This document shows positions 8,722 through 17,017 of a stretch of 64,000 nucleotides of DNA, in pieces. Below the pieces are notes generated by a model. The model ran no database searches and was not told the origin of the DNA. It saw only the letters and a list, made by a program, of their open reading frames with translations. How positions within the stretch are numbered: the stretch's first letter is position 1; every line of letters starts with the position of its first letter. Origin of the DNA: Pseudarthrobacter raffinosi (lineage in GTDB: Bacteria > Actinomycetota > Actinomycetes > Actinomycetales > Micrococcaceae); the NCBI RefSeq assembly GCF_023913735.1, contig NZ_JAMXBH010000016.1:21684-85683 (forward strand), in the 5' to 3' direction. The position numbers and the translations under genes are program-made.

Positions 8722-8759
8722 CAGCTCAGCGCCGCGGCTGCCGGCGAGGCTCAGTCGGC

Positions 8760-9488
8760 CTAGTACCAGTTGTGCGACAGGTGGAAGTTCAGCGCGCCGC
8801 ACGGTGACTGGTAGCGCTCCTGGATGTAGTTCAGGCCCCAGTTGATCTGCGTGCGGTAGTTGGTGACGTAGTCCGCGCCGGCGCTCGCCATCTTCTCAGC
8901 GGGCAATGACTGGACGATGCCGTACGCGCCGCTGCTGGCGTTGGTGGCCGTGGTGGTCCATTCGGATTCCTTGGTCCACAGCGTCTGCAGGCACTGCATC
9001 TGGTCAGCGGACCAGCCGTACGTCGCCAGCTGGCCAGCAGCGTAGGCCTGCGCTCCTGCGGGGTCGTTGACGGCCACAACGGGCGTGGGTGCAGGTTCCG
9101 GAGCCGGGGCCGGAGCGGGCTCCGGGGCCGGGGCAGGTGCCGGTTCGGCGGCCTGGGGCGCGACGTTGATCTCGGCCGGCGCAGCTTCCGGGGAGGCCGG
9201 GGGCTGGATCTCGGCTGCCTCGAAGCTCAGCTTCGACTGGGCGCTGGCTTCTTCGGCGGCCTGGTCCGCGCTGGCCGCAAGCGACGCAGACTCGGAAGCG
9301 TGTGCTGCGGCGCTGACGCCGACCAGCAGGGCGCATGCCGTCGCGAACACCGCGACGCGCTGGCCCACGGAGGGAATCCGGGCCGCCTTGGACAGTGGGG
9401 ACATAGCTGCACCGAAGCGGGACTGCTTGCGGTGGCTGTCGGACTTTGTGTCGCCCTGCGGGCGCGTTTGTACCTTGAATTCAGACAT
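8760..9488 (-). CDS. Secreted transglycosylase-like cell-wall protein
   Basis: A 242-residue exported protein. A basic N-terminus is followed by a hydrophobic segment ending AAHASES (near residues 45-66), a Pro/Ala/Glu repeat linker (PAPAPEP-type), and a C-terminal transglycosylase-like domain of about 85 residues with CLQTLWTKESEW, SSGAYGIVQSLP and a final NWY. The Glu in KESEW is the likely catalytic residue. This C-terminal type is widespread in actinobacterial wall-remodelling proteins. The leader carries a c-di-AMP riboswitch, a standard control for such genes, linking wall hydrolysis to c-di-AMP and turgor. Confidence 0.85.
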   Translation of the reverse strand: MSEFKVQTRPQGDTKSDSHRKQSRFGAAMSPLSKAARIPSVGQRVAVFATACALLVGVSAAAHASESASLAASADQAAEEASAQSKLSFEAAEIQPPASPEAAPAEINVAPQAAEPAPAPAPEPAPAPAPEPAPTPVVAVNDPAGAQAYAAGQLATYGWSADQMQCLQTLWTKESEWTTTATNASSGAYGIVQSLPAEKMASAGADYVTNYRTQINWGLNYIQERYQSPCGALNFHLSHNWY

Positions 9489-9503
9489 GATGGATCGCCT
9501 CTC

Positions 9504-9656
9504 ACACCTGCGGAGTTAGCTGTCGGGTTCGGATGAGGGCATCCGGCCACACGGCACAATCACGTGTTGGCTTAACCCCAAAGGGCACTTGGTGCCCGGG
9601 ACGGTGGGTCCCCCGCCTCTGCCTCTGAAAACGGAATCCGGGAAGCGGCAGAGCTT
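9504..9656 (-). promoter_or_regulatory. ydaO-type c-di-AMP riboswitch
   Basis: Read on the minus strand, the leader contains the hallmark ydaO blocks in order: GGCGGGGGACCCA, then GGGGTTAAGCC, then CCGAACCCGACAGCTAAC, and GCAGG closing the outer stem against the upstream CTGCC. It ends about 15-20 nt before the start of the transglycosylase gene. In this class c-di-AMP binding usually turns expression off. Boundaries are approximate because they were read by eye. Confidence 0.87.
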
Positions 9657-9745
9657 GGCGTCATCCGGATATGCGGCCCAACGGGAACCACACGTCATCG
9701 ACGCTACAGGAGCTGGACGCTTAAGTCACATTTTGGTAACAGGAA

Positions 9746-11299
9746 TCACGACGACGGTGTGTCGCCTTGCTGGGCCCGGGCGTCAGTGGGTCGCGCGAGC
9801 GCGCCGGTAGGGAAGAGTAACGCGAACTCGGTCCGTCCGGCCCGCGATGTCACCTCCACGCTACCGCCGTGGGCCTCCATGATCGACTGGACAATGGACA
9901 GGCCCAAGCCACTAGTGCCTTCGGAGGCCCCGGCGCCCGAGGCCGGCGCTGTACCCTTGCGCGCCGCGTCTGCGCGGGCAAACCGGGAGAAAACGTGGTC
10001 AACGAATTCCGCAGGGATGCCCCCGCCGTCGTCCGTTACCGTCACCGCTGCGCCGCCATTGGCAGACTTCGTGACAGCGGTGACCACGGTGGTCCCCGGC
10101 GGCGTGTGCTTGCGCGCATTGGATAGCAGGTTGACAAGCACCTGACGCAGTTGGGACGCATCACCCGTGACGGCGAGCGGCTGGTCAGGCAGTTCAAGGC
10201 GCCAGTGGTGGTCCGGGGCGATGACCTTCTCGTCACTGACGGTTTCGATCACGAGTTGTGTGAGGTCAACTTCGCTGAGCTTCAGGGGCTGGCCCTCATC
10301 GAGCCGGGCGAGCAGGAGCAGATCCTCCACCAGGGTGGTCATGCGTTCGGACTGGCTTTGGACCCGGGCCAGGGATTTCCGGCCGTCCGGCGTGAAGCTC
10401 TCGGTCATCCGCATCAGCTCCGTGTACCCGCGGATGGCAGTCAGCGGCGTGCGCAGCTCATGGGAAGCATCGGCTACGAACTGCCGCACCTTGGTCTCGC
10501 TCCGCTGCCGCGCCTCGAGTGCGCTGGCGACGTTGTCCAGCATGAGATTGAGGGCGTGCCCTACGCTGCCCACTTCGGTTCCGGGATTGGAGTTCGACGG
10601 CGGGACGCGCACCGCGAGTGCCACCTCGCCCGCGTCCAGCGGCAGCCTGGCCACACGGGTTGCAACCTCGGAAAGCTGCTCCAGCGGCTTCATGGTGCGC
10701 CGGATCAGCACAGTTCCTGCCAGTCCGATCAGCGCCAGGCCGCCCAGGGAAACGAACACAAAAGTCCAGACCAGCGATGCCAAAGTACTCTCCTTGGCAG
10801 CGAGCGGAAGGCCCGTGACAAGGACATCGCCGTAGCCGGTTTCCACGGCCACAATCCGGTAATCCCCGTTGGACAGCGAGCGGTTCACGGGAAGGCCGTT
10901 CCGCGTCAGCGCCAGCAGGGTCTGCTTGTCTTCGGCGTCGAGGCCCAGACGCGTGGTGTCCGAGTCCAGGAAACCGCCACTGGGGATCTGGCCGTCCAGG
11001 ATCCGCGCATTCAGCGTTCCGACACTCTGCCCGCGGGAGTCAAGCGGGTCCGGCCTGCCGTTGAATCCGCCCAGGGGCGGGCGGCCCGGATCGTTCGACC
11101 GTTTGGCGGCCTGGCTCAGCTGTTCATCCAGCTGCCCGGTGAGAAAGGAATCCATGGAGGCGTAACTGAACAGCCCCACGGCGCCGCAGATGGCCACCAG
11201 CAGGGCCATGGCCAACAGGATCAGGCGCGTGCGCAGATGCCAGGTGTCCGGTTTCAGCCAGCTCCGGGCTGGCGCTGGGGTTGCTCGCGGCGAGGACAT
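9746..11299 (-). CDS. HAMP-containing sensor histidine kinase
   Basis: A 517-residue membrane kinase. TM1 spans about residues 25-47, an extracytoplasmic sensor about 48-172, and TM2 about 175-199, followed by a HAMP linker. The phosphoacceptor His280 lies in DASHELRTPL. The ATPase has an N box near NLLSNARKH and G boxes DDGGGIP and GLGLSI. It should phosphorylate the response regulator encoded 7 bp upstream. The signal is unknown; the pair resembles mycobacterial TcrXY or TrcRS-like systems, but I cannot assign an orthologue. Confidence 0.92.
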   Translation of the reverse strand: MSSPRATPAPARSWLKPDTWHLRTRLILLAMALLVAICGAVGLFSYASMDSFLTGQLDEQLSQAAKRSNDPGRPPLGGFNGRPDPLDSRGQSVGTLNARILDGQIPSGGFLDSDTTRLGLDAEDKQTLLALTRNGLPVNRSLSNGDYRIVAVETGYGDVLVTGLPLAAKESTLASLVWTFVFVSLGGLALIGLAGTVLIRRTMKPLEQLSEVATRVARLPLDAGEVALAVRVPPSNSNPGTEVGSVGHALNLMLDNVASALEARQRSETKVRQFVADASHELRTPLTAIRGYTELMRMTESFTPDGRKSLARVQSQSERMTTLVEDLLLLARLDEGQPLKLSEVDLTQLVIETVSDEKVIAPDHHWRLELPDQPLAVTGDASQLRQVLVNLLSNARKHTPPGTTVVTAVTKSANGGAAVTVTDDGGGIPAEFVDHVFSRFARADAARKGTAPASGAGASEGTSGLGLSIVQSIMEAHGGSVEVTSRAGRTEFALLFPTGALARPTDARAQQGDTPSS

Positions 11300-11306
11300 C
11301 GAGCTG

Positions 11307-12047
11307 CTACTCAGCCGGCTTGATGACGTAGCCGGCGCCCCGCACGGTATGGATCATGGGCGGGTGCACTGCATCCACTTTCTTGCGCAGGTAGGAGATG
11401 TAGAGCTCCACAATGTTGGCCTGGCCGCCGAAGTCGTAGTTCCAGACGCGGTCCAGGATCTGGGCTTTGCTGATGACGCGTTTGGGGTTCTCCATGAGGT
11501 ACCGGAGCAGCTCGAACTGGGTGGCGGTGAGCTGGAGGGCGTCGCCCGCACGGGTCACTTCGCGGGTGTCGATGTTGAGGACAAGATCGCCCACCACAAG
11601 TTCGGCAGTGTCCATCGCGGCAACGCCGGAGCGCTGGACAAGGCGGTGCAGCCGCAGCAGGACCTCTTCCATGCTGAACGGCTTGGTCACGTAGTCGTCC
11701 CCGCCGGCCGCCAGGCCCACGATCCTGTCCTGGACAGCGTCCTTGGCAGTCAGGAAAAGCGCAGGTACCTCGGGCGCGAAGGCACGGATCCTGCCCAGCA
11801 ACTCAACGCCGTCGAACCCTGGCAGCATCACGTCCAGCACCAGGACGTCCGGGCGGAACTCCTTGGCAAGCTTGACGGCCTCCGGGCCATCCGAAGCCAC
11901 GGCAACATGCCAGCCGGCCATGCGCAGCCCCATGCTCATGAGCTCGGAAAGGCTGGGCTCGTCGTCAACCACCAAGGCTCGGATGGGGGAGCCGTCCGGG
12001 TGGGTCAGTTGCGGAAGGTTGTTGGTCATGGAGTGCGAAGTGGCCAT
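11307..12047 (-). CDS. OmpR-family response regulator
   Basis: A 246-residue regulator with an N-terminal receiver (acidic D28/D29, phosphoacceptor D72 in VLDVMLPG, a Lys in YVTKPF) and a C-terminal winged helix (LTATQFELLRYLMENP, RVWNYDFGG, HTVRGAGYVIKP). It is the first gene of the operon with the sensor kinase. GGAGAG 7 nt before the ATG is the ribosome site. It faces the orphan winged-helix gene across the AT-rich gap at 12048-12666 and is the obvious candidate to act there, possibly on its own promoter. Confidence 0.93.
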   Translation of the reverse strand: MATSHSMTNNLPQLTHPDGSPIRALVVDDEPSLSELMSMGLRMAGWHVAVASDGPEAVKLAKEFRPDVLVLDVMLPGFDGVELLGRIRAFAPEVPALFLTAKDAVQDRIVGLAAGGDDYVTKPFSMEEVLLRLHRLVQRSGVAAMDTAELVVGDLVLNIDTREVTRAGDALQLTATQFELLRYLMENPKRVISKAQILDRVWNYDFGGQANIVELYISYLRKKVDAVHPPMIHTVRGAGYVIKPAE

Positions 12048-12666
12048 GGGACAACTCTCCGATCAATCGGTTAGCCCGCGCTATGGGGTTCCTGTGCGCA
12101 CGCTGTGAATCCCAGCCTAGCGAGCTGGATGGGCGATCTGGGTGGCCGGGCGGGACGCCGACCATCCGCAGGCGGCCGCCTTCTCCGCTGGACAGGCGGC
12201 AAAACCCAGCAGGGAATCTCGGCAAGTCATTGGCCGGTGAATTTCAAGGTCTTGGTATGGCGAAAGGGCGAACATTGTTCGCCGGAGAGGGCCATTTGCG
12301 CACCCTTGGCGGACAACAACTCCTATTTTGCCGCCAAATCAGAATGGTGATCTGTAACACAAATCTGCATTTTGTCTCAGTATGCGGAACGTTGCACCCA
12401 TTGTTACTTGCAAGTTCTCATTGTTACGTTGCACACTTTCAATTGTGAACAAGAACTCAACAGCACCTGCAGCCGCAGAATATTGGCCCAGCACATCCGC
12501 TGCTGCCGACATGCGCTGTTGTCGAATGCACGCCTGATCTTCAGACCCCGCGAAGTTCTTAGGCATTCGCCCCCAGCCCAGCGTAGGGCGCCATCCCCAG
12601 ATTTCATTGCGGGGACAACCAGCATTCGAGCCGCGATGACGGCCATTCACATTGAGGTAAGCATTC
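12048..12666. promoter_or_regulatory. 619-bp divergent intergenic region with an AT-rich core and spaced repeats
   Basis: No gene is supported here. The part from about 12240 to 12560 is visibly richer in A/T than the rest of the window. CATTGTTAC occurs at 12399-12407 and 12419-12427, 20 bp apart (two helical turns), and GTTGCAC occurs at 12391-12397 and 12428-12434, framing them. GTAACAC at 12354-12360 carries the same GTTAC core in the other orientation. Repeats on one DNA face suggest binding sites for an OmpR-type dimer serving one or both of the divergent regulators. Confidence 0.55.
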
Positions 12667-13533
12667 ATGTCAGTTGCATCTGGATACGTCCACATCTCCG
12701 TCCGTAACGCAGGCAAGGCCGGCCAGGCTTCCGGCCTCCGCCAGGGGTTCGGTGCCCGACCGGCATTCGCCCCGGCTGCCCCCGGAGCCAGCTTTCCTGC
12801 TCCCGGCTACGCACCCCAGGGCTACAACCCCAGTTCCTACGGACAGCTCCGCGCGGTCCAGCCTGCCGAAGCCGCGCCGCTGACCGCGCCCACTCCGGTT
12901 ATCGCGGGACCCAACGCTGTCCGCCCGGTCGCCAATGACACCGTGGCCCGCGGATTTGTCCTCTACATGGGCATCAACGAGGAGACCGCAGCGGCTGCCG
13001 GAACCTCCATTGCCAAGCTTGCCCAGGAAATCCGCGCTTACGCACAGTCACTCGTGACTGGTGCTGAAAGCTACGCGGCCGTGGCCGTGGCCCCGGCCGG
13101 CACCCCCGGTTCCGCGCTCGACGTCGTCCGTTCCACCTTTGGTGACCCCACCGTGAACGCGCAGAAGCGCACCGAGACTGCCCGGCTGCAGCAGCCTCAG
13201 GACCCGCGCCCGTCCGGCGTCCTGATCGACCTCGCCCGCCGCGAAGTCCACCTTGACGGCGAATCCCTGAACCTGACCTTCAAGGAATTCGAACTCCTGA
13301 ACTACCTGGTGGAAAACGGCACCCGCACGGTTGGCCGCGATGAACTGCTTGAGGGCCTGTGGCGCAACGCCGAGGAAGTCCCCAACGAACGCACCATCGA
13401 CGTCCACATCCGCCGTCTCCGCTCCAAGCTGGGCCGCCTCGCCAACACCGTCCGTACCGTCCGCGGCCAGGGCTACCGCTTCTACGAGCACCCCGAAGTT
13501 ATTGTCTGGGCCGCTCCGGAATACTCGATCTAG
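12667..13533 (+). CDS. Orphan winged-helix (OmpR C-terminal type) transcriptional regulator without receiver
   Basis: A 288-residue protein with no receiver domain. The first 85 residues are low complexity (Ala/Pro/Gly/Tyr). Residues about 95-140 form a conserved segment (ARGFVLYMGINEETAAAAG). A full OmpR/PhoB-type winged helix occupies about 180-280, with LTFKEFELLNYLVENG, RTVGRDELLEGLW, RTIDVHIRRLRSKLG and VRTVRGQGYRFY. Without a phosphoacceptor it is not a classical response regulator and may be controlled by the middle segment or by expression level. A GAGGT site lies 9 nt before the ATG. The long AT-rich upstream region suggests complex control. Confidence 0.82.
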   Translation: MSVASGYVHISVRNAGKAGQASGLRQGFGARPAFAPAAPGASFPAPGYAPQGYNPSSYGQLRAVQPAEAAPLTAPTPVIAGPNAVRPVANDTVARGFVLYMGINEETAAAAGTSIAKLAQEIRAYAQSLVTGAESYAAVAVAPAGTPGSALDVVRSTFGDPTVNAQKRTETARLQQPQDPRPSGVLIDLARREVHLDGESLNLTFKEFELLNYLVENGTRTVGRDELLEGLWRNAEEVPNERTIDVHIRRLRSKLGRLANTVRTVRGQGYRFYEHPEVIVWAAPEYSI

Positions 13534-13542
13534 CCCTTCAGC

Positions 13543-13689
13543 GACGCACCAAAGCGGCATTTCGCCGTGCCTTAGACACCTCCTTCGTTCCTCCCCACCG
13601 CCTCCCTCGCCTCGCAAGCTCGGCCAGGGAACCCTGGCGGCGTGGGCCCCGGCGATGCGGCACTACGCGAAATGCCGCTTTCGTGCGTC
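13543..13689. repeat. 147-bp intergenic element bounded by 23-bp inverted repeats
   Basis: The arms at 13543-13565 and 13667-13689 match as inverted repeats at 22 of 23 positions (core AAAGCGGCATTTCGC), separated by 101 bp. No open frame with coding character lies inside. The rest of the 353-bp gap 13534-13886 shows nothing else. It could be a miniature mobile element, a REP-like repeat or a long stem in the 3' end of the regulator mRNA. Confidence 0.75.
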
Positions 13690-13886
13690 CGTGCTCGCGA
13701 GTGTTGGCCTCCGCGGCTATGGTTCGACGGCGGTGCGGCCCAGCCGGGGTGTCACGGGGAGCATGCTTTTGGCGTCCTGACCGCGGCTCTGGCCCGTCAT
13801 TCCGCGGGCCGGGACTGTTGGTGCGGCCAACAGCGTGCTGGGCGTGACGGGCGGCGCCGTGGGTCTTGCGGGTCTAGGCTTGGGGG

Positions 13887-14414
13887 ATGAGCGACCACCA
13901 CATCAAACGCCTGGTGATCATGCGGCACGCCAAGTCCGACTGGCCCGGCGGTGTGGCGGATCATGAGCGCCCGCTTGAGGAACGGGGGCACCGCGAGGCG
14001 CCTCTTGCCGGCAAGTGGCTGGTCAAACACGGCATCCTCCCGGACTTCATCCTGTGTTCCAGTGCGCTCCGCACCCGCCAGACCTGCACCTGGGTGTGCT
14101 CAGAACTGGGGGACAAGGCCCCGACGCCGAAACTTGAGGACGGCCTCTACGCCGCCTCTGCGCTGCGGATGCTCGCCGTGGTCAACCACGTGCCTGACAC
14201 CGTCACCACGCTGATGCTCATCTCGCATATGCCTGGCGTCCAGGACCTCGCCATGCACCTGGCCTCACGGGACTCAAACCACGACGCCTACATGGACGCC
14301 GCCACACGTTACCCCACCAGCGCCCTCACGGTGCTGGAAACGGAAAAATCCTGGGCCGAGCTGGACGGGCAGGACGCCCGGCTGACCAAGTTCAAGGTCC
14401 CGCGAGCCCACTAA
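13887..14414 (+). CDS. SixA-like histidine phosphatase
   Basis: A 175-residue member of the histidine phosphatase superfamily. The RHG-type motif is VIMRHAKSDW (R13, H14 as phospho-His), a second Arg is in SSALRTRQT, and the second His is in ISHMPGVQDL. Short single-domain members like this include SixA, which dephosphorylates phosphohistidine proteins, but activity on small metabolites is also possible. TAGGCT lies 6 nt before the ATG, consistent with a leaderless message. It ends in a 23-bp convergent overlap with the LysR gene. Confidence 0.85.
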   Translation: MSDHHIKRLVIMRHAKSDWPGGVADHERPLEERGHREAPLAGKWLVKHGILPDFILCSSALRTRQTCTWVCSELGDKAPTPKLEDGLYAASALRMLAVVNHVPDTVTTLMLISHMPGVQDLAMHLASRDSNHDAYMDAATRYPTSALTVLETEKSWAELDGQDARLTKFKVPRAH

Positions 14415-15372
14415 CGCCACGGGATCCAGTGACCCCATGGGACCTACCGACCTCATGGGACTCGCTGACCCCAAGGGAACCGGCGACCTCCCGCAGCAGT
14501 CCGGCGACGTGCTGGATGCCCGGGCTGGCCGCCATGGTGCGGCGGTACACGATGCCCACCTGCCTGACCTGCGTGGGGTTGACCAGGGGCAGGGCGACGA
14601 CGTCCGCAGGCAGTGCGGGCCGGCCGAGGCGGGGGACCAGCGCCACCACGGCTCCCTGCTCCACCAGTGCGAGGTGGGTTGCGAAGTCTGGATCGTAGAC
14701 CCTGATGTCCGGCACCCGGCCAAGGTCGGCGAAGATCCTCAGCAGCGCCTCGTTGCAGATGGCTCCGTGCGGCGTGCTGATCCAGCATTCGTCCACCAGG
14801 TCCGCCGGTTCCACCTGGCCGCATACTGCCAGGGGATGGTCGCGGTGCACCAGGACGTCCGCAACGTCCTCGCACAGCCATTCGAGGGTCATGTGCTCCG
14901 GTATGACCAGCGGGACGGAGTTCCAGTTGTGGACCACACCCAGGTCCGCCTCCCCGTTGGCCACCCGCGCCACGGCTTCCCGCGGGTCCTCGGCCAGCAC
15001 GCTGAGGTCCAGGTCCGCTCCGGACGAAGCCAACCGTCCCAGCAGTGGCCCCACGAGGCCCCGGCAGGCAGTGGAAAAGGAAACAACCCTGAGGTGCCCG
15101 GTGGGCTTGGCCGGATCCGCCAACAGGGTGGATTCCAGTTCCTCGAGCTCCGATAGGATGCGCCGGCCGTACGCTGCCAGGGTGAGCCCCCGCTCGGTCA
15201 GCAGCACCCCGCGGCCGCGGCGTTCCAGGACGGGGAACCCGGTCTGCTTCTCCAGCTTCTTGATCTGCTGGGAGACGGCCGACGGGCTGAAGCCCATCAC
15301 CTCCGACGCCGCTATGACCGAACCGTGCTGTTCAATCGCCGCCAGTGCCCGCAGCGAACCAATCTCAATCAT
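14392..15372 (-). CDS. LysR-family transcriptional regulator
   Basis: The start is set at ATG 15372 (MIEIGSLRALAAIEQHGSV) because TACGTT lies 6 nt upstream and this is where the LysR helix-turn-helix normally begins; an ATG at 15387 is an alternative. The product has 326 residues. The N-terminal HTH includes SPSAVSQQIKKLEKQTG, followed by a LysR substrate-binding domain. It is divergent from the EamA transporter and may control it, a common arrangement. The last 30 residues are repetitive (SHEVGRSHGVTGSRGVSG), encoded by an 18-bp minisatellite, and overlap the neighbouring phosphatase gene. Confidence 0.88.
   Translation of the reverse strand: MIEIGSLRALAAIEQHGSVIAASEVMGFSPSAVSQQIKKLEKQTGFPVLERRGRGVLLTERGLTLAAYGRRILSELEELESTLLADPAKPTGHLRVVSFSTACRGLVGPLLGRLASSGADLDLSVLAEDPREAVARVANGEADLGVVHNWNSVPLVIPEHMTLEWLCEDVADVLVHRDHPLAVCGQVEPADLVDECWISTPHGAICNEALLRIFADLGRVPDIRVYDPDFATHLALVEQGAVVALVPRLGRPALPADVVALPLVNPTQVRQVGIVYRRTMAASPGIQHVAGLLREVAGSLGVSESHEVGRSHGVTGSRGVSGLAGP
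14431..14484. repeat. 18-bp tandem repeat, 3 units, in the LysR C-terminal tail
   Basis: Units of 18 bp start at 14431, 14449 and 14467, each GACC(C/T)CA(T/A)GGGA followed by variable bases, with a partial fourth at 14485. It encodes the degenerate tail of the LysR protein on the minus strand. Confidence 0.8.
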
Positions 15373-15378
15373 GAAGCA

Positions 15379-15384
15379 AACGTA
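15379..15384 (-). promoter_or_regulatory. Leaderless -10 element deciding the LysR start
   Basis: TACGTT on the minus strand ends 6 nt before ATG 15372. The upstream in-frame ATG at 15387 has no such element and lies outside the inferred transcript. Confidence 0.5.
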
Positions 15385-15444
15385 CATGATTCGACGCGGA
15401 ATTCAACGCTGGTGCTTCATCTGCCGTTCTGCAAGAGTGGGACC

Positions 15445-16473
15445 GTGAATCTCCGACACTCCGTCCTCGCTGCCTTGGTCGCCGTTCTCTGGGGCCTGAA
15501 CTTCGTGGCCATCGACTTCGGCCTGCATGCGAACGGCCGTGAGGTTCCCCCGCTGCTGTTTGTGGCCATGCGGTTCCTCTTGGTGGTCTTCCCCTGGATC
15601 TTCTTCATCAGGAAGCCTGACGTCAGCTGGAAGGCGATTATCGGCGTCGGCGTCTTTATGAGCGCGGGCCAGTTCGGCCTCCTCTACCTCGCCATGGCGC
15701 TGGGCATGCCGGCAGGCCTCGCCTCCCTGGTCCTCCAGGCCCAGGTGCTCCTCACCATCCTCCTGGCCGCCGGGTTCCTGCGCGAGCGCCCCAGCCGGAG
15801 CCAACTGGCCGGCGTCGTTCTTGGCGTTGCGGGGCTGGCCGTAGTGGCCGTCGGCCGCAGTGCCGTGGCACCGGTGCTCCCGCTCATCATCGTCCTGGGA
15901 GCCGCGCTGTCCTGGGCGGCCGGTAACGTCGTTGCGCGGAAGGCCAAGGCCGCCTCCGGGCTGGGGCTGGTGGTCTGGTCCGGCGCAGTGGTTCCGCTGC
16001 CACTAGCCGGGCTGTCGCTGCTGGTGGACGGGCCGGACGCGGTGTTCGGCACCCTGGCAGACCTCCAGCCGGCCACGATCCTGAGTGCGCTATACACAGC
16101 CATTTTCGCGTCTCTGGTGGGGTATGGGATCTGGAACCGGCTCCTGGCCAGCTATCCGTCGTCGGCCGTGGTGCCCTTTACCCTGCTGGTGCCCGTGGTG
16201 GGCATGAGCGCGGCCTGGCTGGCGTTGGGGGAGGTGCCCACGCCGGCGGAACTGGCTGGCGGATTGCTCCTCCTGGGCGGGGTGGCGACTGCCGTGCTCG
16301 CCGGCCGAGGCCGGCAGGTTCTGCGGCGCGGTCAGCGGCGGGGCGCCGGTTTGGCGCCCGTCTTGGTGCCCGGTTTGGGTGCCGGCTTGCGGACCGGGGA
16401 GGCGGACGACGACGGCCGCTTGGCTGCTGAGGCTGGCATCCGGGCTGGCGCGCGGGAGCCTGACGCGCGCTGA
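15445..16473 (+). CDS. EamA/DMT-family transporter
   Basis: The GTG at 15445 is chosen because the protein then opens with VNLRHSVLAALVAVLWGLNFVAIDFG, the usual first membrane segment of EamA exporters; the open frame further upstream runs into the divergent LysR gene. The 342-residue product has about ten hydrophobic segments in two EamA repeats. It probably exports amino acids or similar metabolites. The last 50 residues are Arg/Gly/Ala/Asp-rich and read across the 3' end of the convergent membrane protein gene, a 142-bp overlap. The divergent LysR protein is its likely regulator. Confidence 0.85.
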   Translation: MNLRHSVLAALVAVLWGLNFVAIDFGLHANGREVPPLLFVAMRFLLVVFPWIFFIRKPDVSWKAIIGVGVFMSAGQFGLLYLAMALGMPAGLASLVLQAQVLLTILLAAGFLRERPSRSQLAGVVLGVAGLAVVAVGRSAVAPVLPLIIVLGAALSWAAGNVVARKAKAASGLGLVVWSGAVVPLPLAGLSLLVDGPDAVFGTLADLQPATILSALYTAIFASLVGYGIWNRLLASYPSSAVVPFTLLVPVVGMSAAWLALGEVPTPAELAGGLLLLGGVATAVLAGRGRQVLRRGQRRGAGLAPVLVPGLGAGLRTGEADDDGRLAAEAGIRAGAREPDAR

Positions 16474-17012
16474 CCGGTGGCGGCACCCCGGGGTGCCGCG
16501 CCCCGGGCCGCGGTGGCTCCGGTTGCCGGGCGCCGCGCAGCAGGGCGGCCAGTGCCGGAAGCGGGCCGCCGCTTGGCTGGCGAGGGCCTCCGTTTGGCAG
16601 TCCCCAGCCGCCTGCCCGCCGGCCAGACTGCGCCAAGGAACAGGACCGCTAGCGTGGCCACCGCTGAGGCCCCACCCCAGTAGAAGTAGTTGTCCGGATC
16701 CCCGGTGGGGAGCGGTGTGCCGAAGATCGACGACTGCTCGGCGAAGGCCAGCTCCCAGGTGCTGACGAAGGCCAGTGAGAAGGCAATGGTGAGGCTGGAT
16801 CCCACAGCCGTGGCAACCAATACAAAGTGGCGCCCGCGGGCCAGGACCTCCGCCACGGCCGCAACATAGGCCAGCGCCACCAGGCCCAGGAACGTGACCA
16901 TCACGGCCTCTTCCAAGGTGATGGCGGTGAGCACCAGCATGCCCAAGGCGGCGACGGCCGCGATCACGGCGAACTTCCCGCTGTTACCCATGTGGCGCAT
17001 GTGTCCAATCAT
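16332..17012 (-). CDS. Four-TM membrane protein with basic Ala/Arg/Pro tail
   Basis: A 226-residue protein with about four hydrophobic segments in the first 135 residues (beginning FAVIAAVAALGMLVLTAITL) and a strongly basic C-terminal tail rich in Lys/Arg/Ala/Pro. I do not recognise a named family. It starts 5 bp after the TetR gene stop, with GCAGGG before the ATG, so it may be cotranscribed with the TetR-YhgE operon. The tail overlaps the EamA gene by 142 bp on the opposite strand. Both tails are low complexity, so at least one may be dispensable. Confidence 0.7.
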   Translation of the reverse strand: MIGHMRHMGNSGKFAVIAAVAALGMLVLTAITLEEAVMVTFLGLVALAYVAAVAEVLARGRHFVLVATAVGSSLTIAFSLAFVSTWELAFAEQSSIFGTPLPTGDPDNYFYWGGASAVATLAVLFLGAVWPAGRRLGTAKRRPSPAKRRPASGTGRPAARRPATGATAARGAAPRGAATGQRASGSRAPARMPASAAKRPSSSASPVRKPAPKPGTKTGAKPAPRR

Positions 17013-17017
17013 CCCTG

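Noticed and set aside
13543..13689. Insertion sequence
   Set aside because: No transposase gene and only 101 bp inside; recorded as an inverted-repeat element only.
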